64,000 nt of DNA from Pantoea sp. A4 (GTDB lineage Bacteria > Pseudomonadota > Gammaproteobacteria > Enterobacterales > Enterobacteriaceae): the NCBI RefSeq assembly GCF_000295955.2, contig NZ_ALXE01000070.1, positions 1-64,000 of the forward strand. The letters are read 5' to 3'. This document shows, in pieces, positions 8,144 through 15,822 of this stretch. Made by a program: the position numbers and the translations under genes. The stretch's first letter is position 1; every line of letters begins with the position of its first letter. The notes below the pieces were generated by a model, which saw only the letters and a program-made list of their open reading frames with translations, searched no databases and was not told the origin of the DNA.

Positions 8144-8656
8144 CTACGTCATCGGGAGTTCACTTGTGCGCAAACGCGCCATGTAAAACGCATCCACCCA
8201 TACCCCGTGGCGCATTGCGTATTGTCTGGCTGTGCCTTCCACCGCAAAACCAAACTGTTGATACAACGCGACTGCCGCCTCATTGTCGGTAAATACCGTT
8301 AGCTCAATGCGGCTTACCTGGAGCCAGTTGTCACAGAGGTCAACAATCGCGGCCATTAGCGCTTTGCCCACCCCCTGCCCACGGAAAGCTTCATCCACCC
8401 CGAGCCCAAACGTAGCTGTGTGGCGGCGGCGTGCGGTTGCCACCACCTCTAGCGTTATCTGGCCCACCACCCGATCGTCAATACAGGCCACCAGCGAGTG
8501 TACGCCGGGACGCAGATTGGCAATGCGCTCTTGCCACAACTGGGAGGCAGGGAAGGGAAGCTGTAGCGTATTAGCCTGCGTATCTGGCTGGCTGTAAATA
8601 TGCTGCAACGCGGGGGCATCAGTGGGTAAAACGTGACGAACGGTGATTGGGCTCAA
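8144..8656 (-). CDS. aaaT: L-amino acid N-acyltransferase (YhhY/AaaT), GNAT family
   Basis: This 170-residue GNAT acyltransferase matches E. coli YhhY/AaaT, which acetylates certain amino acids and their analogues. Conserved segments include LWQERIANL, LVACIDDRVVGQITLEV, the acetyl-CoA loop FRGQGVGKALMAA, LCDNWLQVSRIELTVF and DAFYMARL. It lies next to ryhB and is transcribed away from it, the same arrangement as yhhY-ryhB in E. coli. The C-terminal tail is a few residues longer than in E. coli. Confidence 0.9.
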   Translation of the reverse strand: MSPITVRHVLPTDAPALQHIYSQPDTQANTLQLPFPASQLWQERIANLRPGVHSLVACIDDRVVGQITLEVVATARRRHTATFGLGVDEAFRGQGVGKALMAAIVDLCDNWLQVSRIELTVFTDNEAAVALYQQFGFAVEGTARQYAMRHGVWVDAFYMARLRTSELPMT

Positions 8657-8746
8657 CGGGCTTCTCCTTGCACTTTGTGGTGAAAATCCCCTTTAACATC
8701 AAGGGTTTTACTTGATTGGTTAAATGAAAATAAATCTCAAAAAGAC

Positions 8747-8780
8747 TTTACAGACGCGAATGATAATGATTATTATTGTC
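8747..8780 (+). promoter_or_regulatory. ryhB promoter with Fur box
   Basis: GATAATGATTATTATTGTC at 8762-8780 matches the 19-bp Fur consensus at 16 of 19 positions. It overlaps a -10 (TATTAT, 8771-8776), with a -35 candidate TTTACA at 8747-8752 (spacing 18). The layout matches the E. coli ryhB promoter, where Fur-Fe represses. Confidence 0.9.
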
Positions 8781-8782
8781 AC

Positions 8783-8878
8783 GCGTTCTCGGGGAGTCTC
8801 CTGACAGACCCAGAAGGCACGACATTGCTCACATTGCTTCCAGTATTACTTAGCCAGCTCGGGTGCTGGCTTTTTTTT
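8783..8878 (+). ncRNA. ryhB: RyhB small regulatory RNA
   Basis: RyhB is the Hfq-dependent iron-sparing small RNA that base-pairs with mRNAs of iron-using proteins when iron is low. The conserved seed region CACGACATTGCTCACATTGC, followed by TTCCAGTATTACTTAGCCAG, is present at 8818-8857 as in E. coli. The RNA begins near GCG at 8783 just behind the Fur box. It ends in the hairpin GCCAGC/GCTGGC (8853-8870) followed by nine T. The 5' third differs from E. coli. The neighbour aaaT (yhhY) confirms the locus. Confidence 0.95.
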
Positions 8879-8975
8879 TGCCTGCAATTTACTCCCGCCA
8901 CAGATGAGCTCCATTACGTTTTCGCCTGGTTTTTAATGCTAAACTCGCGACAGAACCGTATAACGAGCCCTGACC

Positions 8976-9971
8976 ATGAAGAAAAAAAGACCGGTTTTAC
9001 AGGATGTTGCCGATAAGGTCGGCATTACAAAAATGACCGTTAGCCGTTATCTGCGTAACCCTGAATCAGTATCGCTGGCGCTACGGGATAAAATCGCCGC
9101 TGCGTTGGATGAACTGGGGTATATCCCCAATCGCGCACCCGATATGCTCTCCAATGCCACCAGCCGGGCGATTGGCGTGCTGTTGCCCTCTCTGACGAAC
9201 CAGGTCTTTGCCGACGTGCTGCGCGGCATTGAAAGCGTCACGGATGCGGCTGGCTACCAGACGCTGGTGGCGCACTTTGGTTATAACGCCGAAAAAGAGG
9301 AGCGACAACTGCGCTCTCTGTTGGGCTGGAACATTGACGGTGTCATCCTCAGTGAGCGGACCCATACCCCTGGCACATTACGTATGCTCGAAGTTGCCGG
9401 TATTCCGGTGCTGGAGCTAATGGACTGCGTCACGCCCTGTCTCGATATGGCTGTGGGCTTTGATAACATCGAAGCGGCACGCCAGATGACCCACGCAATT
9501 ATCCAGAAAGGCCATCGTCATACCGTGTATCTCGGGGCACGCCTGGATGAGCGTACGTTACAAAAGCAGCGTGGCTATGAGTTGGCCATGTGCGAAGCCG
9601 GGCTACAGCCGAACAGCGTGATGATGGAGGCGGCTTCTTCATTCTCCGCAGGTGGCATTCTGTTGCGTGAAGCACAGCGCCGCCACCCACAAACAGATAG
9701 CCTGTTTTGTACCAATGATGACCTTGCCGTTGGGGCGATGTTTGAATGCCAGCGACAGGGATTGGCGATCCCACAGCAGATGGCGATTGCCGGCTTCCAT
9801 GGCCATGATATCGCGCATGTGATCACGCCCCGACTGGCAACAGTGGTGACCCCCCGTGAACGCATGGGTTGTGAAGCGGCTTCGTTGCTGCTGGCGCGTA
9901 TCGCTGGAGAACGAGATTCGCCACAGCCACTTGATGTTGGTTTTGAGATAACGGTCGGGGAGAGTATCTGA
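8976..9971 (+). CDS. gntR: gluconate utilisation repressor, LacI family
   Basis: GntR represses gluconate uptake and phosphorylation genes until gluconate binds. The 331-residue protein has an N-terminal LacI-type helix-turn-helix (VLQDVADKVGITKMTVSRYL, residues 7-26). It continues with the hinge LGYIPNRAPDMLSNATSRAIG and a periplasmic-binding-like core ending near residue 331. Similarity to E. coli GntR runs the full length, for example GVLLPSLTNQVFADVLRGIE. The gene is followed by gntKU on the same strand, with an operator in between. Confidence 0.95.
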   Translation: MKKKRPVLQDVADKVGITKMTVSRYLRNPESVSLALRDKIAAALDELGYIPNRAPDMLSNATSRAIGVLLPSLTNQVFADVLRGIESVTDAAGYQTLVAHFGYNAEKEERQLRSLLGWNIDGVILSERTHTPGTLRMLEVAGIPVLELMDCVTPCLDMAVGFDNIEAARQMTHAIIQKGHRHTVYLGARLDERTLQKQRGYELAMCEAGLQPNSVMMEAASSFSAGGILLREAQRRHPQTDSLFCTNDDLAVGAMFECQRQGLAIPQQMAIAGFHGHDIAHVITPRLATVVTPRERMGCEAASLLLARIAGERDSPQPLDVGFEITVGESI

Positions 9972-9981
9972 CGCGTTGTTT

Positions 9982-9997
9982 TATGACGTAGCTCACA
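9982..9997 (+). promoter_or_regulatory. candidate CRP site upstream of gntK
   Basis: TATGACGTAGCTCACA matches the CRP half-sites TGTGA-N6-TCACA at 9 of 10 positions. It lies 108 bp before the gntK start and upstream of the GntR operator. cAMP-CRP activation of gntKU is known in E. coli. Confidence 0.6.
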
Positions 9998-10062
9998 TAT
10001 TCACCTTTTTCCCGGTAAACTTGTTGCCTCTCGGCAGGTGGCTCCTGACAATGGCCCATCGT

Positions 10063-10078
10063 TTGTTATCGGTAACAT
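10063..10078 (+). promoter_or_regulatory. GntR operator of gntKU
   Basis: TTGTTATCGGTAACAT fits the GntR palindrome ATGTTA-N4-TAACAT with one mismatch. It lies 27 bp before the gntK ATG, a position suited to repression. Confidence 0.7.
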
Positions 10079-10104
10079 TAATCGTTATCTGCCGGAGCTG
10101 ATAC

Positions 10105-10638
10105 ATGACTACGCACGCGTCTTCTCATCATGTTTTTGTTTTAATGGGTGTTTCAGGCAGCGGCAAGTCCGTCGTTGCCAGCCAGGTCTCTCATCAACTG
10201 ACTACGGCCTTCCTTGATGGGGATTTCCTCCATCCACGCGCTAACATCCTGAAAATGGCGGAAGGCCATCCACTGGATGATAACGATCGCCAGCCGTGGC
10301 TCGAATCCCTGAATGATGCTGCCTTCGCGATGCAGCGTACCCAGGCCATTTCTATCATCGTCTGCTCAGCGCTGAAAAAGCGTTATCGCGATATTCTGCG
10401 TAAGGGCAATGAAAACCTGAGCTTTATCTATCTCAAAGGGGACTTCGATACCATCGAAGAACGCCTTAAAGCGCGTAAAGGTCACTTTTTCAAGCCACAG
10501 ATGCTGGTCACGCAGTTCAACACGCTGGAAGAGCCCGGTAGTGATGAAGAAGATGTGCTGGTAGTAGAGATTAATGCCTCGATTGAACAGGTGGTTGCCT
10601 CAACGGTTGAGACCATTAAAAGTGTGGTAGGTCGCTGA
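10105..10638 (+). CDS. gntK: gluconokinase
   Basis: This enzyme phosphorylates D-gluconate with ATP to 6-phosphogluconate in the cytoplasm, feeding the Entner-Doudoroff or pentose phosphate paths. The 177-residue protein has the P-loop GVSGSGKSVVA near residues 15-25. Family segments FLDGDFLHPRANI, DDNDRQPWL, CSALKKRYRDILR, FIYLKGDF and ARKGHFFKPQMLVTQF follow. It is close to thermoresistant E. coli GntK (175 residues). gntU starts 4 nt after its stop. Confidence 0.96.
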   Translation: MTTHASSHHVFVLMGVSGSGKSVVASQVSHQLTTAFLDGDFLHPRANILKMAEGHPLDDNDRQPWLESLNDAAFAMQRTQAISIIVCSALKKRYRDILRKGNENLSFIYLKGDFDTIEERLKARKGHFFKPQMLVTQFNTLEEPGSDEEDVLVVEINASIEQVVASTVETIKSVVGR

Positions 10639-10642
10639 TAAC

Positions 10643-11983
10643 ATGAATACCGCAACGTTAGTGTTAACAGCAGCAGGCTCAGTGCTATTGCTGCTGTTTT
10701 TAGTGATGAAAGCCAGGATGCACGCCTTTGTGGCATTGATGTTGGTTTCGGTGGGGGCAGGCCTGTTTTCCGGCATGCCACTGGACAGCATTGCCGACAC
10801 TATGCAAAAAGGCATGGGCGGTACGCTGGGCTTCCTGGCCGTGGTGGTGGCGCTGGGTGCCATGTTTGGCAAAATTCTGCATGAAACCGGTGCAGTCGAT
10901 CAGATAGCCATTCGTATGCTGAAAAGCTTTGGTGAACACCGTGCGCATTATGCGATGGGGGTTGCCGGGTTGATTTGTGCACTGCCGCTGTTCTTTGAAG
11001 TGGCCGTGGTTCTGCTTATCAGCATTGCTTTCGCTGTGGCGCGTCGTACCCAGGGCAATCTGGTTAAACTGGTGATCCCACTGTTTGCTGGTGTCGCGGC
11101 TTCAGCGGCGTTTCTGTTGCCAGGGCCTGCACCCATGCTGCTCGCGGCACAGATGCACGCGGATTTCGGTTGGATGATTCTGCTGGGACTGTGTGCGGCC
11201 ATTCCAGGTATGCTGATTGCCGGTCCACTCTGGGGCAGCATTATTTCGCGCCATGTGACTTTCTCCTCTCCGCCAGAAGATAAGCAGCCAGATGTTGATG
11301 CTGCCCAACTGCCGTCGTTTGGTTTTAGTCTGTCGCTGATCCTGTTCCCGCTGATTCTGGTTGGCTTGAAGACCATCGGTGCCCGCTTTACCGAGCCAGG
11401 CTCACGTCTCTATCAGTGGCTGGAGTTTATTGGTCATCCCTTTATTGCGATTTTACTCGCTTGCCTGCTGGCCATTTACGGTCTGGCTTATCGTCAGGGC
11501 ATGAGCAAAGAGAAGGTGATGCAGGTGTGTGGCAGCGCGTTGCAGCCTGCGGGCATTATCTTGCTGGTGATTGGTGCCGGTGGCGTATTTAAGCAGGTGC
11601 TGGTGGATTCAGGTGTTGGCCCGGCGCTAGGACATGCGTTGATTGGTGCTGGCCTGCCGATTGCGTTGGCCTGTTTTATTCTGTCTGGTGCCATCCGCAT
11701 TATTCAGGGTTCCGCTACCGTGGCCTGCCTGACCACTGTGGGTCTGGTCATGCCGGTGATTGAGCCTCTGGCCTACAGCGGTGCGCAGTTGGCTGCACTC
11801 TCCATCTGTATTGGCGGCGGTTCAATTATCTTCAGTCATGTGAATGACGCTGGTTTCTGGTTGTTTGGCCGTTTTACCGGGGCCAGTGAGGGGGAAACCC
11901 TGAAGACCTGGACGATGATGGAGACTATTCTCGGTACTACCGGTGCCATTGTTGGCATGGTGGCATTTGAGCTGCTCTCCTGA
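10643..11983 (+). CDS. gntU: low-affinity gluconate/H+ symporter
   Basis: This inner-membrane gluconate importer belongs to the GntP family. The 446 residues are almost entirely hydrophobic segments. Family landmarks are GGTLGFLAVVVALGAMFGKI, ALPLFFEVAVVLL, FLLPGPAPMLLA and IFSHVNDAGFWLFGRF. Co-transcription with gntK (4-nt gap) identifies it as GntU rather than GntT or another paralog. A strong terminator follows the stop codon. Confidence 0.93.
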   Translation: MNTATLVLTAAGSVLLLLFLVMKARMHAFVALMLVSVGAGLFSGMPLDSIADTMQKGMGGTLGFLAVVVALGAMFGKILHETGAVDQIAIRMLKSFGEHRAHYAMGVAGLICALPLFFEVAVVLLISIAFAVARRTQGNLVKLVIPLFAGVAASAAFLLPGPAPMLLAAQMHADFGWMILLGLCAAIPGMLIAGPLWGSIISRHVTFSSPPEDKQPDVDAAQLPSFGFSLSLILFPLILVGLKTIGARFTEPGSRLYQWLEFIGHPFIAILLACLLAIYGLAYRQGMSKEKVMQVCGSALQPAGIILLVIGAGGVFKQVLVDSGVGPALGHALIGAGLPIALACFILSGAIRIIQGSATVACLTTVGLVMPVIEPLAYSGAQLAALSICIGGGSIIFSHVNDAGFWLFGRFTGASEGETLKTWTMMETILGTTGAIVGMVAFELLS

Positions 11984-11990
11984 TGCACAG

Positions 11991-12015
11991 CCCGCCGGTT
12001 AACCGGCGGGTTTTT
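11991..12015 (+). terminator. gntKU terminator
   Basis: CCCGCCGGTT and AACCGGCGGG form a perfect 10-bp stem followed by TTTTTC. It begins 7 nt after the gntU stop and overlaps the last codon and stop of the convergent DUF805 gene. Confidence 0.9.
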
Positions 12016-12331
12016 CTTTGGCAGAAGCGGGAAAGGCGAGAAAAGGGAATAGCAGATAAGGTGCAACCAGCAGTAACAGCACCACACCTCGTGAATAACC
12101 TGCATCATTGATTCGGCGACTGCCGCAGGCCAGGGTAGGCAGCACAAACAGCAGCAGGGGGATAAAACCAATCTCATCATCCCCGGCGGCAAACCCCTTC
12201 AGATACAGACAAAACCAGACCACCTGAAAAACCACAAACACCAGATAGCTGGCGCGGGCTTCCCGACCACTGTAGTTAAACGTGCGCAGGAAACCGTGCT
12301 TGATGGGGTTGAGTAGATCGGTTAACGCCAT
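11999..12331 (-). CDS. DUF805 family small membrane protein
   Basis: This 110-residue inner-membrane protein has at least three hydrophobic segments (YLVFVVFQVVWFCLYLKGF, IPLLLFVLPTLACGSRRIND, GVVLLLLVAPYLLFPFLAF). The DUF805 signature includes FNYSGREARASYLVF near the N terminus and SRRINDAGYSRG. E. coli relatives are YhaH and YhaI. The function is unknown. It is the last gene of a three-gene operon and overlaps the upstream gene by 10 nt. Its 3' end is shared with the gntU terminator. Confidence 0.75.
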   Translation of the reverse strand: MALTDLLNPIKHGFLRTFNYSGREARASYLVFVVFQVVWFCLYLKGFAAGDDEIGFIPLLLFVLPTLACGSRRINDAGYSRGVVLLLLVAPYLLFPFLAFPASAKEKPAG

Positions 12332-12753
12332 TTTTTTCGTATCACCGTAAACAGAATGAAAGCCACTACGCTGGCGACCAGATAGGCGATGGCAATCGGC
12401 TGATTGTCGATATTCATCAATTCTGTGGTTCCCGCCAGGTCACCCGCAGTTTGCCAGGCGAATAATTTACAGGCGAGCAGCAGCAGCAGAATATTAGCGA
12501 CAAAGAACAGCGCACTAAATGCGATCTCTTTTCCGGGCTTATAGATAGCCAGTTTCCTGAAAATAGCCTCAGTAATCACATAATAAAGCAGATAATAAAT
12601 GGCTGAAAACAGCGGGGCGATCAAAATGCTGCGAATATCGCTAATGGTTCCGGCGAAATCACTGAGGAAAATACTGGCTGCCTGATTGTAAGAGAGGTAG
12701 CCAAAAATAAGAAACAGCGCGCCGAATACCAGACGACCAGGCGATATTCTCAT
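12322..12753 (-). CDS. hypothetical inner-membrane protein, about four membrane segments
   Basis: I do not recognise a family. The 143 residues form about four hydrophobic segments: residues 8-30 (VFGALFLIFGYLSY...), 43-62, 78-100 (IAFSALFFVANILLLLLACK) and 119-138. A basic tail RKKWR follows. The start ATG overlaps the upstream stop codon (ATGA), and the 3' end overlaps the DUF805 gene by 10 nt, so the three genes are probably made together. Translational coupling suggests a membrane complex, but no function can be assigned. Confidence 0.7.
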   Translation of the reverse strand: MRISPGRLVFGALFLIFGYLSYNQAASIFLSDFAGTISDIRSILIAPLFSAIYYLLYYVITEAIFRKLAIYKPGKEIAFSALFFVANILLLLLACKLFAWQTAGDLAGTTELMNIDNQPIAIAYLVASVVAFILFTVIRKKWR

Positions 12754-13337
12754 TTTTTCTCCTTCAAGGTGGCCAGTTGGCGCATTAGCGCCGGAAGTTC
12801 ATGCACCGGATCAACCAGCTTTATCTGCTTAGTCTGCAAGTCATATTTTGCCGCTGCGGTTGGGTCACCTTTGCCACCTTCCGCCATGACAAAACTGGCA
12901 TCAGCCCGGCCATAAATATTCACGTTGGGCACCGGATCGCTGCCATAGGCCAGAATTTTACGCGTTGGTAAGGTGTACTCTTTGGTGAGAAAACCGGGGA
13001 TATTTTTTGAATCCATACCGGCTACTGAGAGTGGTGTAGCGCGAAAACGCGAGCCCGCATAGGCCAGTGCGAAGTGGGTTTCATTATCCGCCGCATTTTT
13101 CTGCACCAACTGCGCGCCAGACAGGATTTTAATCCGTTGCCACAACGTTGCGCTTTCCGGGGTGATTTTTTCCCCTTCGAAATAAACGTCCTGTTTACGA
13201 TAAAGCTGATATACCATTTTGTGAACCTGAATCATCGATGCACCGACACCGTGCCAGCTGGGGGCATCGCGATTATAGAGCCGCTCAACAATAATGAATA
13301 TTCCTGTTCCTTTATACGATTCGATATTATCCGTCAC
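12750..13337 (-). CDS. hypothetical protein, first gene of unknown operon
   Basis: I do not recognise this protein. The preferred start is GTG 13337 (195 residues, MTDNIESYKGTGIFIIVERL), because AAGGAGG at 13343-13349 lies 5 nt before it. The in-frame GTG at 13343 would overlap the ribosome site. The protein is soluble-looking with no clear signal peptide or membrane span. Visible segments include YNRDAPSWHGVGASMIQVHK, VYFEGEKITPESATLWQRIK and FVMAEGGKGDPTAAAKYDLQ. Two membrane-protein genes follow with overlaps. The leader is very short, about 17 nt. Confidence 0.65.
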   Translation of the reverse strand: MTDNIESYKGTGIFIIVERLYNRDAPSWHGVGASMIQVHKMVYQLYRKQDVYFEGEKITPESATLWQRIKILSGAQLVQKNAADNETHFALAYAGSRFRATPLSVAGMDSKNIPGFLTKEYTLPTRKILAYGSDPVPNVNIYGRADASFVMAEGGKGDPTAAAKYDLQTKQIKLVDPVHELPALMRQLATLKEKK

Positions 13338-13360
13338 ACACACCTCCTTGGTTGGCGGGG

Positions 13361-13390
13361 ATTATATCGAACGGATTTAAATATTTACAA
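13361..13390 (-). promoter_or_regulatory. near-consensus sigma70 promoter of the unknown operon
   Basis: On the minus strand TTGTAA (13390-13385) and a perfect TATAAT (13366-13361) are 18 bp apart. Transcription would start near 13354, just in front of the AAGGAGG ribosome site. Strong promoter elements suggest substantial basal expression. Confidence 0.7.
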
Positions 13391-13482
13391 CCCTTAACAA
13401 TGATGACGCCAGATTCGGAATGTTCCTAATTCCCAATGCGAAAACGATCACACTTTGTGACTGGCCGTCCCTGGCCATACAT

Positions 13483-14076
13483 TCATATTTTGAGATAGGC
13501 GCGAATACCGTCGAGGAACATTTGTGTCGCCAGCATGATCAATATCAGCCCCATCAGGCGTTCCAGCGCATTAACGCCTTTATTACCCAGCAGGCGCAGG
13601 AACAGGCCGGAGAGCAGCAGGATGCTGACCGTAATGCCCCAGGCGAGCAGCAACGCGCCGACCAGGTGCCCCATCTGGTTGGGATATTGATGTGAGAGCA
13701 GCATCAGGGTCGCTAACAGCGAAGGGCCAGCAACCAGCGGGATGGCGAGCGGCACCAGGAAAGGCTCTTCACCCGCTGGCAAGCCAGTGCTGCTGCTCTC
13801 CTCAGACGGGAAGATCATTTTGATGGCTATCAGGAACAGAATGATGCCGCCAGAAATGGAGACCGTTTCGGTGCGCAGGTTGAGAAACTGCAAAATGCGC
13901 TCGCCAGCAAACAAGAAAAGCAGCATTAACACCAGGGCAATCAACATTTCGCGGATCAGCACGATGCGACGGCGTTTGGGTTCCAGATGTTTCAAAACCG
14001 ACATAAATATCGGTAAATTGCCCAATGGGTCCATAATGAGCAATAAAAGCACGGTTGCAGAGATCATTTCAGTCAT
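13483..14076 (-). CDS. yhgN: MarC family inner-membrane protein YhgN
   Basis: YhgN is an inner-membrane protein of the MarC family (UPF0056) whose substrate is not established. The 197 residues match the E. coli length. About six membrane spans are visible, with family segments MDPLGNLPIFMSVLKHLEPK, ISGGIILFLIAIKMIFP and PLAIPLVAGPSLLATLMLL. The position next to asd, divergently transcribed, is the same as in E. coli. Confidence 0.92.
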   Translation of the reverse strand: MTEMISATVLLLLIMDPLGNLPIFMSVLKHLEPKRRRIVLIREMLIALVLMLLFLFAGERILQFLNLRTETVSISGGIILFLIAIKMIFPSEESSSTGLPAGEEPFLVPLAIPLVAGPSLLATLMLLSHQYPNQMGHLVGALLLAWGITVSILLLSGLFLRLLGNKGVNALERLMGLILIMLATQMFLDGIRAYLKI

Positions 14077-14291
14077 ATGTTTTCCTGTCCTCCCGGACGC
14101 GGTGCGGCATCATTAGCAATGCTGCTGAAAAAGTCGGGCCAATCGAATTAATTCACTTGCCAGAAATGCTGCATTTTGTAGAGTTGACTGTCACAGGTAA
14201 ATCTTATGATCAACAGAGCGCGATGAATACCTCATTGCGTTCTTTCCCACAGGTAAAGGTCAGGCGCGAATGCGCCAGAGACGGACACGAC

Positions 14292-15401
14292 ATGAAGAAT
14301 GTAGGTTTAATTGGTTGGCGTGGTATGGTCGGCTCCGTGCTGATGTCCCGCATGAGCGAAGAACGTGATTTTGATGTGATCAATCCGGTCTTCTTCTCCA
14401 CCTCGCAACATGGCCAGGCAGCGCCCGATTTCGGCGGCAAGCATAATGGTACATTGCAGGATGCGTTTGACATTGAAGCGCTGAAAGCCCTGGATATCAT
14501 CATTACGTGCCAGGGTGGCGATTACACCAGTGAAGTCTATCCAAAGCTGCGTGCAAGCGGCTGGAATGGCTTCTGGATCGATGCGGCTTCGACGCTGCGT
14601 ATGAAGGATGATGCGATCATCATTCTGGATCCGGTCAACCAGCAGGTGATTAGCCAGGGTATCGATAAAGGCATCAAAACCTTTGTTGGCGGTAACTGCA
14701 CCGTGAGCCTGATGTTGATGTCTCTGGGCGGCTTGTTTACCAATAACCTGGTTGAGTGGGCGTCTGTCGCGACTTATCAGGCGGCTTCTGGCGGTGGTGC
14801 TCGTCATATGCGCGAACTGCTGACGCAGATGGGCATGCTGCACGACCACGTAGCGAAAGACCTGCAAAACCCGGCCTCAGCGATTCTGGATATCGAACGT
14901 AATGTGACCGCATTTACCCGTTCCGGTACGCTGCCTACCGATAACTTCGGTGTGCCACTGGCGGGTAGCTTGATCCCATGGATTGATAAGCAGCTGGATA
15001 ACGGCCAGAGCCGTGAAGAGTGGAAAGGCCAGGCTGAGACCAACAAGATTCTTGGCAGCTCCAGCATTATCCCGGTTGATGGCCTGTGTGTGCGCGTTGG
15101 TGCACTGCGCTGCCATAGCCAGGCATTTACCCTGAAGCTGAAGAAAGATGTTCCGCTGGCAGAGGTTGAACAGCTGCTGGCAGCGCACAACGAGTGGGTC
15201 AAAGTGGTACCAAACGACCGCGATATCACCGTGCTTGAACTGACCCCAGCGGCAGTGACCGGCACGCTGAGCACGCCTGTTGGTCGTTTGCGTAAGCTGA
15301 ACATGGGCCCGGAATACCTTTCGGCCTTCACCGTTGGCGACCAGTTGTTGTGGGGTGCGGCTGAACCACTGCGCCGCATGCTGCGTCTGCTGGTGGGTTA
15401 A
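14292..15401 (+). CDS. asd: aspartate-semialdehyde dehydrogenase
   Basis: Asd reduces aspartyl phosphate to aspartate semialdehyde with NADPH, the branch point to lysine, diaminopimelate, threonine and methionine. The start is placed at ATG 14292 (MKNVGLIGWRGMVGSVLMSR), giving 369 residues against 367 in E. coli. The upstream in-frame extension to 14055 is not family-like. The NADP site is GWRGMVGS. The catalytic Cys is in FVGGNCTVSLML, and QAASGGGARHMRELL follows. A hairpin lies after the stop. Confidence 0.96.
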   Translation: MKNVGLIGWRGMVGSVLMSRMSEERDFDVINPVFFSTSQHGQAAPDFGGKHNGTLQDAFDIEALKALDIIITCQGGDYTSEVYPKLRASGWNGFWIDAASTLRMKDDAIIILDPVNQQVISQGIDKGIKTFVGGNCTVSLMLMSLGGLFTNNLVEWASVATYQAASGGGARHMRELLTQMGMLHDHVAKDLQNPASAILDIERNVTAFTRSGTLPTDNFGVPLAGSLIPWIDKQLDNGQSREEWKGQAETNKILGSSSIIPVDGLCVRVGALRCHSQAFTLKLKKDVPLAEVEQLLAAHNEWVKVVPNDRDITVLELTPAAVTGTLSTPVGRLRKLNMGPEYLSAFTVGDQLLWGAAEPLRRMLRLLVG

Positions 15402-15411
15402 TTCCCGCTAC

Positions 15412-15438
15412 ATCCACTCCCCAGTTGTGGGAGTGGAT
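15412..15438 (+). terminator. hairpin downstream of asd
   Basis: ATCCACTCCC and GGGAGTGGAT form a stem of about 10 bp with a short loop, 11 nt after the asd stop. It lacks a clean T run, so it may be a weak or Rho-assisted end rather than a strong intrinsic terminator. Confidence 0.5.
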
Positions 15439-15822
15439 GGCGATACCCTCTCTTTTCCCACTGCTGCATAACCACTCCCGCCTTCACCTCACAAAAATTC
15501 CGCTTTATCTCGCATTTTTCTGCAAAGCGCAGCGGAAGGCTTGAATTGTCTGAGTGATCCAGTCGACGGTTTCCCCGCCGATTAAAATAATTTTCAACAT
15601 TGCTGCAAACAACCAGCAACCCCAAGCTATGATTTAACCATGTTGTGCCGGTAGTTAACTGTTTTGCTTCTCGTAGTAAATGGTTGTTGTACGCGGCAAA
15701 GATACTTTCCCATGGATTGGCTCACTTTCTTGCCGTGTACGCAGTGCTCAATGAAGAGCAGCGCAACTGACGTTTTCCTGATGGAGCGTGGTTCGCCTGC
15801 CAAATATCACAGGAAGAAAGTC
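15439..15822. other. intergenic region upstream of glgB
   Basis: These 384 bp separate the asd hairpin from the glgB start. The only supported element is the ribosome site AGGAAG at 15811-15816. An upstream in-frame reading into glgB exists from 15664 but is not conserved protein. I see no clear promoter, and a minus-strand ORF here has no recognisable features. Confidence 0.5.

Noticed and set aside
8825..9016. 63-codon frame upstream of gntR
   Set aside because: It overlaps RyhB and the gntR start, and the RNA explains the conservation.
12000..13390. Toxin-antitoxin or phage-defence module
   Set aside because: No toxin, nuclease or recognisable defence domain is visible in the three proteins. 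The membrane composition alone does not support such a call.
14055..14291. N-terminal extension of asd
   Set aside because: The extra 79 residues are not family-like, and ATG 14292 gives the usual length and the NADP motif at the N terminus.
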